In this document: positions 17,323-25,459 of the stretch, one piece after another
Layout: the number at the start of each line of letters is the position of its first letter
How positions within the stretch are numbered: position 1 is the stretch's first letter
From: Bacteroidales bacterium M3
GTDB lineage: Bacteria > Bacteroidota > Bacteroidia > Bacteroidales > Muribaculaceae
Assembly (NCBI GenBank): GCA_001689445.1
Contig: LUJN01000044.1
Location: forward strand, 73,866-137,865
Length of the DNA: 64,000 nt
Reading direction: 5' to 3'
Position numbers and translations under genes: made by a program
The notes under the pieces: model-generated
Database searches by the model: none
Told to the model about the DNA's origin: nothing
The model's input: the letters and a program-made list of their open reading frames with translations, nothing else

Positions 17323-18054
17323 TCAGAGGGCGTCGTTGAGCACTTGCAGCCCTGACGAGGCAAGGCGGCGGTAGTCCTTGGAGGCGAGGTAGCGCTCGAT
17401 GTGGTCGGCGTGGCGGTGATTGTGGAGGTCGGTGCCGATGAAGTCCACGAGGCCGTTCTCGACAAGCCATGATGCCATGGAGCGTTCTGCGTTTCCGTAA
17501 TATCCCGCAAGGCTCAGGAGATTGACCTGAAACAGTGTGCCTGTCGAGTGCAACTCGGTGTACCGTTGCCGGCGTGTGTGGTAGTAGTGGTAACGCTCGG
17601 GGTGGGCAAGTATGGGACGGTAGCCCTTGACTTTCAGGTCAAACAGCAGTTTGTCAAGACCCCATGGCTCCTGGATAAATGAGTTTTCCACAAGCAGGTA
17701 GTTGCCGGGGAGCGGCACGATGTTGTCCTCTTGCAGTTGCTTCATGAAGAACTCGTCGATGCGGTATTCGGCCGAGTGGCTTATGTCGATGTCGATGTTG
17801 CGTGCCGTCAGTTCATCTTTCAGCAACTTTAGAGCGGGGTCTATGGTGGCGGGGGTGTTTTCAAATGTGTCCATTGTCACATGGGGGCTTGCGATGATGC
17901 GCTTTATGCCCCAGTCCCTCATTCGCGAGATAAGTTCAGCCGACGTAGAGGCATCGGGGGAGCCATCATCTATGCCGGGGACGATATGACAGTGAATATC
18001 TGTTGAGAAAAGCAGGGGGGCAGGTTGCTCCTTTTTCTTGAATAATCCAAACAT
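17323..18054 (-). CDS. CpsB/YwqE-type tyrosine-protein phosphatase (PHP fold)
   Basis: 243-residue metal-dependent phosphatase of the polymerase-and-histidinol-phosphatase superfamily; relatives dephosphorylate the bacterial tyrosine kinase that controls capsule or exopolysaccharide export. Start taken at MFGLFKKKEQPAPLLF (18054), since the preceding residues are unlike the family. Metal ligands visible in order: DIHCHIVPGIDDGS (HxH and Asp), IIASPHVTMDTFENT, ISHSAEYRIDEFF (Glu), PILAHPERYHYY (His) and GTDLHNHRH (Asp-x-His). No kinase gene is adjacent, but two other polysaccharide genes (21777 and 26026) lie within 9 kb. Divergent from the biotin carboxyltransferase gene. Confidence 0.92.
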   Translation of the reverse strand: MFGLFKKKEQPAPLLFSTDIHCHIVPGIDDGSPDASTSAELISRMRDWGIKRIIASPHVTMDTFENTPATIDPALKLLKDELTARNIDIDISHSAEYRIDEFFMKQLQEDNIVPLPGNYLLVENSFIQEPWGLDKLLFDLKVKGYRPILAHPERYHYYHTRRQRYTELHSTGTLFQVNLLSLAGYYGNAERSMASWLVENGLVDFIGTDLHNHRHADHIERYLASKDYRRLASSGLQVLNDAL

Positions 18055-18162
18055 CTGGTTATGTGTTTTTATCTTTTTCAGATTCATGTCCGTTGATAGG
18101 ACATACAAAAGTAACAATTTCCATTCACATACCCAACCGATAAAACAAAAATATGTGTATGG

Positions 18163-18195
18163 TTGTATTTTATTACGGAAATTTTTCTACATTTG
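18163..18195 (+). promoter_or_regulatory. Promoter for the biotin carboxyltransferase gene
   Basis: TTG at 18163-18165, 22 bp, TACATTTG at 18188-18195; the ATG follows 41 bp later. It overlaps the alternative in-frame ATG at 18153, supporting the start at 18237. Confidence 0.65.
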
Positions 18196-18236
18196 CCGTA
18201 TTCACATTTACAACTAACAATAAAACAACTTCCGAC

Positions 18237-20105
18237 ATGAAACGTAACCTGAAAATTCGAGACCTCACCATGAGAGACGGCCAGCAATCCCTGTTTGCCA
18301 CACGTATGGACCAGTCGTGCATCGACCGTCTGCTCCCTCATTATAAGAATGCCGGGTTCTATGCCATCGAGGTGTGGGGCGGTGCGGTCCCCGACTCGGT
18401 GATGCGCTATCTCGACGAGTCGCCGTGGGATCGCCTGCGCAGCGTCAGCAAGGTGATGCAGGGCATATCGCTGTTGACGGCACTGTCGCGTGGACGTAAC
18501 CTGTTTGGTTATGTGCCATATCCGACGAGCGTGCTCGAAGGATTCTATAAGGAGGCAATCGCCAACGGGCTTAACGTGATGCGTATCTTTGACGCCCTGA
18601 ATGACCTCGACAACGTGAAGGAGTCAATTGAGATAATCAATCGTCTCGGTGGAATAGCCGACGGTGCGGTGTGCTATACGGTCGACCCGAAGGATGAAGC
18701 CCCGGCGGCGAAAAAATCTTTCTTCTCGCGTCTGTTTGGAGGAGGGTCAAAGCCTGAGTCCAAGAAAATTTTTACCGATGAATATTTTGTAGGGAAAGCC
18801 CGGGGCATGGAGGCTCTCGGCGCAAAGATTATAACCCTCAAGGATATGGCGGGTCTTGTCAACCCGGCGCGCATAGCCACTCTCATCCCGGCCCTGAAAC
18901 GCGCCGTGTCTGTGCCGGTAGATTTCCACACCCACTGTACGCCGGGCTACGGTCTCGCCTCGTCGGTGATGGCGATGCTCCACGGGGTGGATATACTCGA
19001 CACCAATATATGGTATTTCGGAGGCGGCTCGGCTGCACCCGCCGTGGAGCTGATATATCTTTTCGCCAAGAAAATGGATATAGAGGTGGAGGTCAACATG
19101 GAGGCACTCACATACATCCGCAAGGAGCTGCGTGCCGTGCGTGAGTCGTTGAGCGACTTTGATCTCGTGAAGACGTTCCCGCGCGACTTTGACCCGCTGA
19201 CCGATACCGTGCCGGCAGAGATTGACGCCCTGATAGACAAGGCCATCTCGGCCGCGCGTGTCAATGACGAGGCTACGTTGCTCGATGCCTGCCACAAGGT
19301 GGAGGAGTATTTCGGATTTCCCAAGCCCAACCTGCTTGTCAAGGATGCTGAGGTGCCGGGCGGCATGTACTCCAACATGGTTGCCCAACTCAAGGCCCTT
19401 GGAGCTGCTGACTTGCTCGACGACGCGATGAGGCTGATACCCAAGGTGCGCCGCGATGCAGGGCTTGTGCCCCTCGTTACTCCCACAAGCCAGATTGTCG
19501 GCAGTCAGGCGGTGTCGCTCGCCCTCGACCGCAAGAAGGGTAACCGCGACTATTCCAATCCCTCCAACCAGTTTATCGCCCTCGTCAAGGGTGAATATGG
19601 CAAGACCCCGGTGCCGGTCGATCCGGCTTTCCGCGAGCTTATAACGGGCAGCCCCGAGGAGCATCCCTATGATGTGAACTCATACCGCAAGCCGGCCAAT
19701 CCCATGCTTGACGACCTCGGGGGCACGCCGCTCGCCGTCAATCGCGAGGAGGAATTGCTCCTTGAGCTGCTCCCCACTGTCGCCAACGGCTTCCTGCGCA
19801 AGCGTCGCGCCGCCGAGTATGCCGAGAAGACTCCGGCCAAGGAGGTGAAGCCCGTCAGGGAGGAGGCCGCAGTTGTCATCGAGGCTCCTACAGGCCCCAC
19901 GGTCAATGCCCCTATGGGCGGCAAGGTAGTGGAGATAAAGGTCACCCCCGGCACTGTGGTGAAAAAAGGCGACCCGCTGCTTGTCTACGAGGCTATGAAG
20001 ATGGAAAACGAGATTGCCTCCGACATAGCCGGTACCGTGAAGCGCGTCCTCGTCAACATCGGCGATGTCGTGGGCACCGACGCCCCCCTCGTGGAGTTTG
20101 AATGA
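18237..20105 (+). CDS. Biotin-dependent carboxyltransferase, pyruvate carboxylase subunit B / oxaloacetate decarboxylase alpha type
   Basis: 622-residue enzyme moving CO2 between biotin and pyruvate/oxaloacetate. The start MKRNLKIRDLTMRDGQQSLF gives the metal/substrate motif RDGQQSL at once. The TIM-barrel carboxyltransferase domain (~1-300) contains ALNDLDNVKESI, TLKDMAGLVNP (the biotin-facing Lys and metal Asp region) and VDFHTHCTPGYG with metal-ligand histidines. The middle part matches the conserved PYC_OADA region (EVPGGMYSNMVAQLK). The C-terminal ~75 residues form a biotinyl domain with VYEAMKMENEI. An unusual insert, KKSFFSRLFGGGSKPESKK, interrupts the barrel near residue 165. No biotin carboxylase or membrane decarboxylase subunit is adjacent, so whether it works in a pyruvate carboxylase or a sodium pump complex is open. 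Confidence 0.9.
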   Translation: MKRNLKIRDLTMRDGQQSLFATRMDQSCIDRLLPHYKNAGFYAIEVWGGAVPDSVMRYLDESPWDRLRSVSKVMQGISLLTALSRGRNLFGYVPYPTSVLEGFYKEAIANGLNVMRIFDALNDLDNVKESIEIINRLGGIADGAVCYTVDPKDEAPAAKKSFFSRLFGGGSKPESKKIFTDEYFVGKARGMEALGAKIITLKDMAGLVNPARIATLIPALKRAVSVPVDFHTHCTPGYGLASSVMAMLHGVDILDTNIWYFGGGSAAPAVELIYLFAKKMDIEVEVNMEALTYIRKELRAVRESLSDFDLVKTFPRDFDPLTDTVPAEIDALIDKAISAARVNDEATLLDACHKVEEYFGFPKPNLLVKDAEVPGGMYSNMVAQLKALGAADLLDDAMRLIPKVRRDAGLVPLVTPTSQIVGSQAVSLALDRKKGNRDYSNPSNQFIALVKGEYGKTPVPVDPAFRELITGSPEEHPYDVNSYRKPANPMLDDLGGTPLAVNREEELLLELLPTVANGFLRKRRAAEYAEKTPAKEVKPVREEAAVVIEAPTGPTVNAPMGGKVVEIKVTPGTVVKKGDPLLVYEAMKMENEIASDIAGTVKRVLVNIGDVVGTDAPLVEFE

Positions 20106-20152
20106 CATTCTTCCCCGTATATAGATAAAATCTGCGAATTTATTGTCTGAAT

Positions 20153-20183
20153 TTTGTTATTCAGAATAAAGATGTTAAATTTG
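20153..20183 (+). promoter_or_regulatory. Promoter for the RNA in front of the Abi gene
   Basis: TTTG at 20153-20156, exactly 19 bp, TAAATTTG at 20176-20183: a consensus Bacteroidota promoter. Transcription would begin near 20190, at the base of the hairpin described next. Confidence 0.8.
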
Positions 20184-20189
20184 CAGTAA

Positions 20190-20245
20190 CATACTTACCC
20201 CGCTTCCCGTAGGAACAGCGCGCTCAGGGTAAGTTTTTTTGTTTT
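20190..20245 (+). ncRNA. Compact structured RNA, candidate antitoxin RNA of the Abi gene
   Basis: About 55 nt from the predicted start to a run of T ending one base before the abi ATG. An outer stem pairs ACTTACCC (20193-20200) with GGGTAAGT (20227-20234). Inside it is a second hairpin, CGC + TTCC, loop CGTA, GGAA + CA bulge + GCG (20201-20220), leaving CGCTCA (20221-20226) unpaired. The T-run directly after the outer stem makes the whole unit its own intrinsic terminator. A published structured RNA motif named abiF is known beside Abi_2-domain genes; this candidate agrees in size, position and overall layout, but I could not test it against the model. Function as an antitoxin is inference. 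Confidence 0.7.
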
Positions 20246-20246
20246 T

Positions 20247-21137
20247 ATGACACTCCCGCGTTATAATCAACCACAGATTTCGGTGGCAGATCAGATTCAG
20301 CTTCTAAAATCGGATGGTCTTGTTTTTACCGATGAAAACAAGGCGCAGCACCTCTTGGAAAATATTAGCCTTTTTAGGTTGAAAAGCTACTTAATGCCAT
20401 TACGTAGGCTTGATTCGCGTAAGTTCAAAGATGGGGCAAGTTTTGAGGATGCCTATTCCTTGTACAAATTTGACGCGGCATTGAGAAAAATGGTGTGCTC
20501 GGAGCTTGAAAAAATAGAAGTGTCAATCAGGACGCGCCTGTCACTGGTAATGGGCGACGAGGCCGGTATATACTGGTTTGAAAATCCTGCCAATTTTCGG
20601 AATGTCAATCGTCATGCCACGTTGTTGGCTTCTTTGCGGTCTGAGTTGCAAAGAAGTGACGATGATGCCATTGTCGGGTTCATGCGGAATTATTCCAACA
20701 GCTTTCCTCCGAGCTGGATGACTTTTGAAATAAGTTCGTTCGGCACGTTATCAATGATGTATCGCTGTCTTAACGCGGGTCACGCAAGAAGAAAATTGGC
20801 CCGTTTTTATGGCGTGTCAGACACGGTCATGGAATCGTGGCTCCATTCAATTGTGTATGTGAGGAATATATGTGCCCATCATAGCAGATTATGGAATCGT
20901 CGATTGAGTATCAACGCCCTCGTGCCACGTCGTACGTATTTGCCGTTCATAAAAATTCCGGATGACACGAAGAGGGTGTATTATATTCTCTCCATCTTGC
21001 TGTATTTCCTTCAGTCTGTCAATCCGCAAAACACATTTGTGTCACGCTTCAAATCATTGCTTGCAGAATATCCTGCAGTAAGTGTTGTTGCAATGGGCTT
21101 TCCGAATGATTGGGAAAATGAAACGCTTTGGCAATAG
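20247..21137 (+). CDS. Abi family protein (Abi_2, HEPN ribonuclease-like), abortive infection
   Basis: 296-residue protein of the AbiD/AbiF group, predicted to act as an RNase that arrests the infected cell. Family blocks seen: PQISVADQIQLLKSDGL near the N-terminus, FRLKSYLMPLR, YKFDAALRKMVCSELEKIEVSIRTRLS, a WMTFEISSFGTLSMMY stretch, and the HEPN catalytic motif RNICAH (R-x4-H) near residue 206, followed by HSRLWNR. Codon use is distinctly AT-richer than the flanking housekeeping genes, as expected for a transferred defence gene, and it is inserted between a carboxyltransferase gene and rpmE2. The ATG at 20247 follows the terminator T-run of the upstream RNA with no room for a normal ribosome site, so expression likely depends on terminator read-through. 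Confidence 0.9.
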   Translation: MTLPRYNQPQISVADQIQLLKSDGLVFTDENKAQHLLENISLFRLKSYLMPLRRLDSRKFKDGASFEDAYSLYKFDAALRKMVCSELEKIEVSIRTRLSLVMGDEAGIYWFENPANFRNVNRHATLLASLRSELQRSDDDAIVGFMRNYSNSFPPSWMTFEISSFGTLSMMYRCLNAGHARRKLARFYGVSDTVMESWLHSIVYVRNICAHHSRLWNRRLSINALVPRRTYLPFIKIPDDTKRVYYILSILLYFLQSVNPQNTFVSRFKSLLAEYPAVSVVAMGFPNDWENETLWQ

Positions 21138-21207
21138 TCAAGGTGTATTTAACTGGTGCCGCCAAGCGGGTGATATTTGGACGTGTGCGTAAAAGATTTA
21201 TGATTTT

Positions 21208-21238
21208 TTTGTCATGTGTGAAAAAATCACTACATTTG
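21208..21238 (+). promoter_or_regulatory. Promoter of rpmE2
   Basis: TTTG at 21208-21211, 19 bp, TACATTTG at 21231-21238: consensus form, 73 bp before the ATG. Confidence 0.8.
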
Positions 21239-21311
21239 CACGCCATTACTACAAAGCGTCCTACCAACGCTACGTTTAACCGCAAGAACAATCATAATAA
21301 GACAATAAGAG

Positions 21312-21566
21312 ATGAAAAAAGACCTCCATCCTTCCAGTTATCGCGAAGTGGTATTCAAAGACATGTCAAATGATGATATTTTCATCACCCGTTCAACTGT
21401 TGCAGCCAAGGAGACCATTACGGTCGACGGCAAGGAGTATCCGTTGGTGAAGCTTGAAATCACCAGCTCTTCCCACCCGTTCTTCACCGGCAAGCAGAAG
21501 CTCGTCGACACCGCCGGTCGCGTCGACAAGTTCATGAGCCGCTACGCCAGCAGCAAGAAGAAATAA
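21312..21566 (+). CDS. rpmE2: 50S ribosomal protein L31, type B
   Basis: 84-residue large-subunit ribosomal protein. MKKDLHPSSYREVVFKDMSND and the closing SSHPFFTGKQKLVDTAGRVDKF are characteristic of the type B (zinc-independent) form; the CxxC zinc ligands of the ordinary L31 are absent, as expected. It has its own consensus promoter and a strong intrinsic terminator 23 bp after the stop, so it is a single-gene unit. Confidence 0.97.
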   Translation: MKKDLHPSSYREVVFKDMSNDDIFITRSTVAAKETITVDGKEYPLVKLEITSSSHPFFTGKQKLVDTAGRVDKFMSRYASSKKK

Positions 21567-21589
21567 TCGTCTTAAGGCCGATATATTAC

Positions 21590-21630
21590 GATGAGTGCCC
21601 CAAGAATAATGGGGCACTCATCGTTTTTTA
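21590..21630 (+). terminator. Intrinsic terminator of rpmE2
   Basis: 13-bp stem CGATGAGTGCCCC (21590-21602) with GGGGCACTCATCG (21612-21624), then six T. Confidence 0.92.
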
Positions 21631-21705
21631 TGCGCATGTCAGGCCTGTTTTGTCCCGTTTTGTGACTTAATTCGGGATTTGTTGCCGTTTACGTCTCCTT
21701 TTGGC

Positions 21706-21736
21706 TTGTGCCGCACAAAAAAAATACTTAAATTTG
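21706..21736 (+). promoter_or_regulatory. Promoter of the PglF/CapD-like gene
   Basis: TTG at 21706-21708, 20 bp, TAAATTTG at 21729-21736; ATG 40 bp downstream. Confidence 0.7.
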
Positions 21737-21776
21737 TGGCTTCCTAATAATTGTATTGTCGCACACATAACACATA

Positions 21777-23762
21777 ATGAACCAAAACTTTATCGAACGG
21801 CTTTACCGTCTTCCTCTGGTGAAGATGTTATATGACTCGCCTGCGCCGCGATGGAGCGTGCTGTTGGCCGATACCCTCATTGTAGCTTTCAGCTGTTTCC
21901 TTACTTTTACGTTTTCAACCGGCATCAACGGCGTGGGTGTAATGTTCTCGCCTGCGATGAAAATTATGGTGGTCGTTGCCGTTTACGTGGCCACAAGTAT
22001 GGTTATACGAAGCTATCAGTACATTATTCGATTGTCGGTGTTGGAGGATGTCTACCGCCTTGTGTCACTCGTGCTGTCGTCATCGGTGCTGCTGATGGTG
22101 GCCAACCTGGTGGTCGGGCTTATCACAGGGGGCTACTACATAAGCTTTTGGAACATTTTCATTATCGGTATGCTCTCGTTCACGTTTATGATGTGCATGA
22201 GGTTGCTTATCAAATATCTGTATGCGCGTCTGTCTGCTGTAAACGGACGTCGTCGCCCGGTGATAGTGCTTGGCTCCGCCTTGAACTCGTTTGTCCTCGC
22301 CAATGCCTTGCGCACGGAGGCCGATGGCGCATTCTCCCCGGTTGCGTTGTTGTCGTTGTCCGACGGCAATTCCGAACGCTCCGTCAACGGTATTCCGATT
22401 GTACGTTACGAGCCGGGTTGTATCAAGGCGATTTTTGAAAAATATCACTGCGACACGTTGTTGTTCCTCTCCACCCAGATGGAGTTTATGCGCAGTGGCT
22501 TCAGTGATGCTTTCCTTGAGAACCATATAAAGCTGCTTGTGCTAAATCAGGTCGAGGAGTTTGACACCAACAAGGATGCGATGCCCAACCTGTCGAGCCA
22601 CGTCAAGGCTATAAAGATTGAAGACCTTCTCGGTCGCGAGCCCATAAAGAACGATAACCCCGACATATCGCGTCTCATCAAGGATCAGGTGGTGATGATC
22701 ACGGGTGCGGCAGGCTCGATAGGCAGTGAGATTACCCGTCAGGTCGCCCAGTTTGGAGCACGCGAGATTGTGCTGCTCGACCAGGCCGAGACACCGATGC
22801 ACTATATGCAGCTGGAGATGGAGGACAAGTTCCCCGACACTAAGATTCACCTTTATGTCGGTGATATCGTCAACAAGGAGCGTATGGAAAGGGCGTTTTC
22901 GTTGTACCGTCCGCGCTATGTATTCCATGCTGCCGCTTACAAGCACGTGCCGATGATGGAACGCAACCCGTCGGAGGCGGTGTTTACCAACGTGTTCGGC
23001 ACCAAAAATCTTGCTGACCTTGCCTTGAAATACAATGTGGAGAAATTTGTGATGATATCCACCGACAAGGCTGTCAATCCCACCAATGTAATGGGCGCCA
23101 CGAAGCGTCTTGCCGAGATTTACGTCCAATCGCTCTTTCTCGACCGTCAGCGCAACACCGACCGTACTTTGACCCAGTTTATCACCACCCGCTTCGGCAA
23201 TGTGCTCGGCAGCAATGGGTCGGTTATCCCCCGTTTCCGTCAGCAGATAGAGGAGGGGGGACCGGTGACAGTGACCCATCGCGACATCATACGCTATTTC
23301 ATGACTATCCCCGAGGCTTGCTCGCTCGTGCTTGAGGCGGGATGCATGGGGCACGGCGGCGAGATATATATATTTGACATGGGCAAGCCTATAAAGATTT
23401 ACGACCTCGCGTGCCGCATGATTTCCCTCGCCGGCCTGCGCGTGGGGCAGGATATCGAGATTGTGGAGACAGGCCTGCGCCCCGGCGAGAAGCTCTACGA
23501 GGAGTTGCTCAACGACAAGGAGCGCACGATGGCGACCCATCACCGCAAGATAATGATAGCCAAGGTTGAGACCTACCGCTATGAGGATGTGGTAAGACGG
23601 CTTGAAAAGCTGTTCGCCCTTATCAACGGCGGCGATGTAAGGGCATTGATATTGGAGCTGAAGCATATCATTCCCGAGTATAAGAGCCAAAATTCCCAGT
23701 GGGCCGAGCTTGACGAGGTGATTGCCGGTGAGGCTCAAAATGCCACAGCCGATGTCCGCTAA
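21777..23762 (+). CDS. Membrane-bound nucleotide-sugar 4,6-dehydratase, PglF/CapD/WbpM type
   Basis: 661-residue polysaccharide-biosynthesis enzyme. Residues ~1-170 hold four transmembrane helices and a first Rossmann-like region (RRPVIVLGSALNSFVLANAL); residues ~300-600 are the extended short-chain dehydrogenase domain with NAD site GAAGSIGSEITRQ near 308, YKHVPMMERNPSEAV, catalytic STDKAVNP near 428 and MGATKR with the active-site Lys. Relatives dehydrate UDP-GlcNAc at the inner membrane, the first step to modified sugars such as QuiNAc, FucNAc or bacillosamine for capsule, O-antigen or glycoprotein glycans. Full family length. It starts a two-gene unit with the DUF4923-like protein (31-bp gap). 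Product sugar cannot be read from sequence. Confidence 0.93.
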   Translation: MNQNFIERLYRLPLVKMLYDSPAPRWSVLLADTLIVAFSCFLTFTFSTGINGVGVMFSPAMKIMVVVAVYVATSMVIRSYQYIIRLSVLEDVYRLVSLVLSSSVLLMVANLVVGLITGGYYISFWNIFIIGMLSFTFMMCMRLLIKYLYARLSAVNGRRRPVIVLGSALNSFVLANALRTEADGAFSPVALLSLSDGNSERSVNGIPIVRYEPGCIKAIFEKYHCDTLLFLSTQMEFMRSGFSDAFLENHIKLLVLNQVEEFDTNKDAMPNLSSHVKAIKIEDLLGREPIKNDNPDISRLIKDQVVMITGAAGSIGSEITRQVAQFGAREIVLLDQAETPMHYMQLEMEDKFPDTKIHLYVGDIVNKERMERAFSLYRPRYVFHAAAYKHVPMMERNPSEAVFTNVFGTKNLADLALKYNVEKFVMISTDKAVNPTNVMGATKRLAEIYVQSLFLDRQRNTDRTLTQFITTRFGNVLGSNGSVIPRFRQQIEEGGPVTVTHRDIIRYFMTIPEACSLVLEAGCMGHGGEIYIFDMGKPIKIYDLACRMISLAGLRVGQDIEIVETGLRPGEKLYEELLNDKERTMATHHRKIMIAKVETYRYEDVVRRLEKLFALINGGDVRALILELKHIIPEYKSQNSQWAELDEVIAGEAQNATADVR

Positions 23763-23793
23763 CCATCATATGTGAATATATACAATAAATTAT

Positions 23794-24474
23794 ATGAGAA
23801 AGATATTGACATTATTGTTACTCATCGTGGCGACAGGATGCATGACCGCCACGCCGTTTGACCTGAAAGACCTGCTCAACAAGGGGGTAGCCGCCGACTC
23901 GGCACGCACCTCTTCGTCTCCGGCGGATACCTCTTCCGACAATAACCTGGGCGGTCTCGGCTCATTGCTCGGCAATATACTCGGCACAGGCAAGATAGAG
24001 ATCAAGGACCTTGTGGGCACATGGGACTACTCCTCGCCCGCAGTGACATTCAAGAGCGACAACCTGCTCAAGAAAGCCGGAGGAGCGGCAGCATCGACCG
24101 TAATAGAGCAGAAACTCAAGGAATATTACAAGAAGGCAGGTATCGAGGGGATGACACTCACCGTGGAGGCCGACAGTACATTCACGATGAAACTCAAGCG
24201 CATTACAGTCAGCGGTACTATCGAGAAAACGGACGACGGTAATTTCCGGTTCAACTTCAAGATTGGCAAGAAAATCCCCATCGGCAGTATGGCCGCCTAT
24301 ATCTCCAAGGCCGGCAACACGGTGGATATCACATTTGACGTCTCCAAGTTGATTGTCTTAGTCGACAAGATAGCCGCATTCTCGGGCAACTCCACCCTGA
24401 CAGGTATCTCCAAGCTTCTCAACAGCTACGACGGCCTGTGCGCCGGCTTCACCCTAAAAAAGTCCTCCAAGTAG
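23794..24474 (+). CDS. DUF4923-like lipoprotein
   Basis: 226-residue exported protein. MRKILTLLLLIVATGC is a lipoprotein-type leader with Cys at residue 16. A low-complexity Ser/Asp/Gly linker follows (~30-65), then the conserved block KIEIKDLVGTWDYSSPAVTF ... NLLKKAGGAAAS and a beta-rich C-terminal part containing the sequence FNFKIGKKIPIG, which I associate with the Bacteroidota family DUF4923. Function unknown. It follows the sugar dehydratase by 31 bp and ends at a strong bidirectional terminator, so the two are probably one transcription unit. Confidence 0.82.
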   Translation: MRKILTLLLLIVATGCMTATPFDLKDLLNKGVAADSARTSSSPADTSSDNNLGGLGSLLGNILGTGKIEIKDLVGTWDYSSPAVTFKSDNLLKKAGGAAASTVIEQKLKEYYKKAGIEGMTLTVEADSTFTMKLKRITVSGTIEKTDDGNFRFNFKIGKKIPIGSMAAYISKAGNTVDITFDVSKLIVLVDKIAAFSGNSTLTGISKLLNSYDGLCAGFTLKKSSK

Positions 24475-24487
24475 CTATATCCAGTTA

Positions 24488-24540
24488 CCATAATAAAATG
24501 CAGGGAGATGCTTTTAGCATCTCCCTGCATTTTATTATGG
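24488..24540. terminator. Perfect bidirectional terminator between convergent genes
   Basis: A perfect 24-bp inverted repeat (24488-24511 with 24517-24540) around loop TTTTA. The GC core CAGGGAGATGC is flanked by A-rich and T-rich arms, so a T-run follows the core on both strands. It separates the DUF4923-like gene from the leftward Spy-like gene. Confidence 0.92.
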
Positions 24541-24551
24541 GGGTAATATTG

Positions 24552-25040
24552 TCAGCGCTTATCCTTACGGTCCCTGTCACACTTTTTACCGTCCTTATTG
24601 CAGGGCTTTTGTCCCTTGCCAAAACGGGGTCCCATCGGAGCACGCTCCGAGATGACAATATTTTCAAGGAAAGTCACATACTGGTCGGGGGTGAGGATGC
24701 CTTTTATCTGCTTGAGATTGTCAAGGCGCTTTGTGCGGGCAATTGAATCGCGCTCGGCACGGCGTTCCTTGGCCTCGGCACGTCGCTGGTCGGCACATGC
24801 CTTACGGTCGGTGGCACACTGTTGGCGCAGTTGGTCAAGCTTGGCCTGCTGGTCGGCTGTCAGGTTTAGGCCCTCAAACGGATTGCATCTGGCCTTGCGG
24901 CAATCCTTGCCCGGAGCGACGGGGCACTCCTTTTTTGTGCAGGTGGCATTATCGCCGGCTTTTGCCGTGGCCTGTGCTGTGGCGTTAAACGAGAAGATGG
25001 AGGCGGCAATCACTGCCATGCTTATGATTGTTTTTTTCAT
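24552..25040 (-). CDS. Periplasmic Spy/CpxP-like small protein
   Basis: 162-residue secreted protein with signal peptide MKKTIISMAVIAASIFSFNATAQA. The mature part is strongly charged and contains two LTxxQ-type motifs, LNLTADQQAKLDQLRQQ and GILTPDQYVTFLENI, the hallmark of CpxP/Spy family helices that bind unfolded proteins or metals in the periplasm. Between them is an Arg/Glu/Ala helix (CADQRRAEAKERRAERD). Six Cys residues near the N-terminus and the very basic C-terminal tail (KKCDRDRKDKR) are additional to the family core. Chaperone or metal-stress function is inference from the motifs. Confidence 0.78.
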   Translation of the reverse strand: MKKTIISMAVIAASIFSFNATAQATAKAGDNATCTKKECPVAPGKDCRKARCNPFEGLNLTADQQAKLDQLRQQCATDRKACADQRRAEAKERRAERDSIARTKRLDNLKQIKGILTPDQYVTFLENIVISERAPMGPRFGKGQKPCNKDGKKCDRDRKDKR

Positions 25041-25459
25041 AATTGATTTCTATTGTTGAAAAAGTTGGTAATTCATATTTTTCGGTGTCTCATCCTGTGG
25101 AGTGAATCCACAATTTCCGAAACCGTTTGTATTATTGACATACTGTTGAGACTAAAGTTTAACAGCAAAAACACGTTTAACTGATATTTAACATTTGGTG
25201 CTCTAAATGTTGTTGTTTTGAAAAACACTGCCCCTACTCTTCGCGAGCGGGGGCAGATTATGGTAAAACAAAAAAGTTAGCGTTATTACAAATTCTATAT
25301 GTCTAATTGATTCCTGTATGTTCATTCGTTTATGATAAAGACGCTATTGCGGGCATATGGTTTAAGTCCACAGGGATATTTAGGGTATTTTTGCAAAAAG
25401 GCGGTTTGATGCAACAGTATTTTTTGGATTGGGGGAATTTTTTTAATTTTGCCTCTACA
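25041..25459. other. Non-coding spacer before tsaC
   Basis: Contains the divergent control regions of the Spy-like gene and tsaC. A hairpin at 25228-25256 (CTGCCCC with GGGGCAG) is followed on the minus strand by a T-run. Two promoter-like boxes face tsaC: TATTTTTG at 25386-25393 and TAATTTTG at 25444-25451. No gene is supported; the upstream in-frame extension of tsaC is unlike the family. Confidence 0.5.

Noticed and set aside
25307..25459. Longer N-terminus for tsaC
   Set aside because: The added residues are Phe-rich and unlike the family; the segment contains promoter-like TATTTTTG and TAATTTTG boxes.
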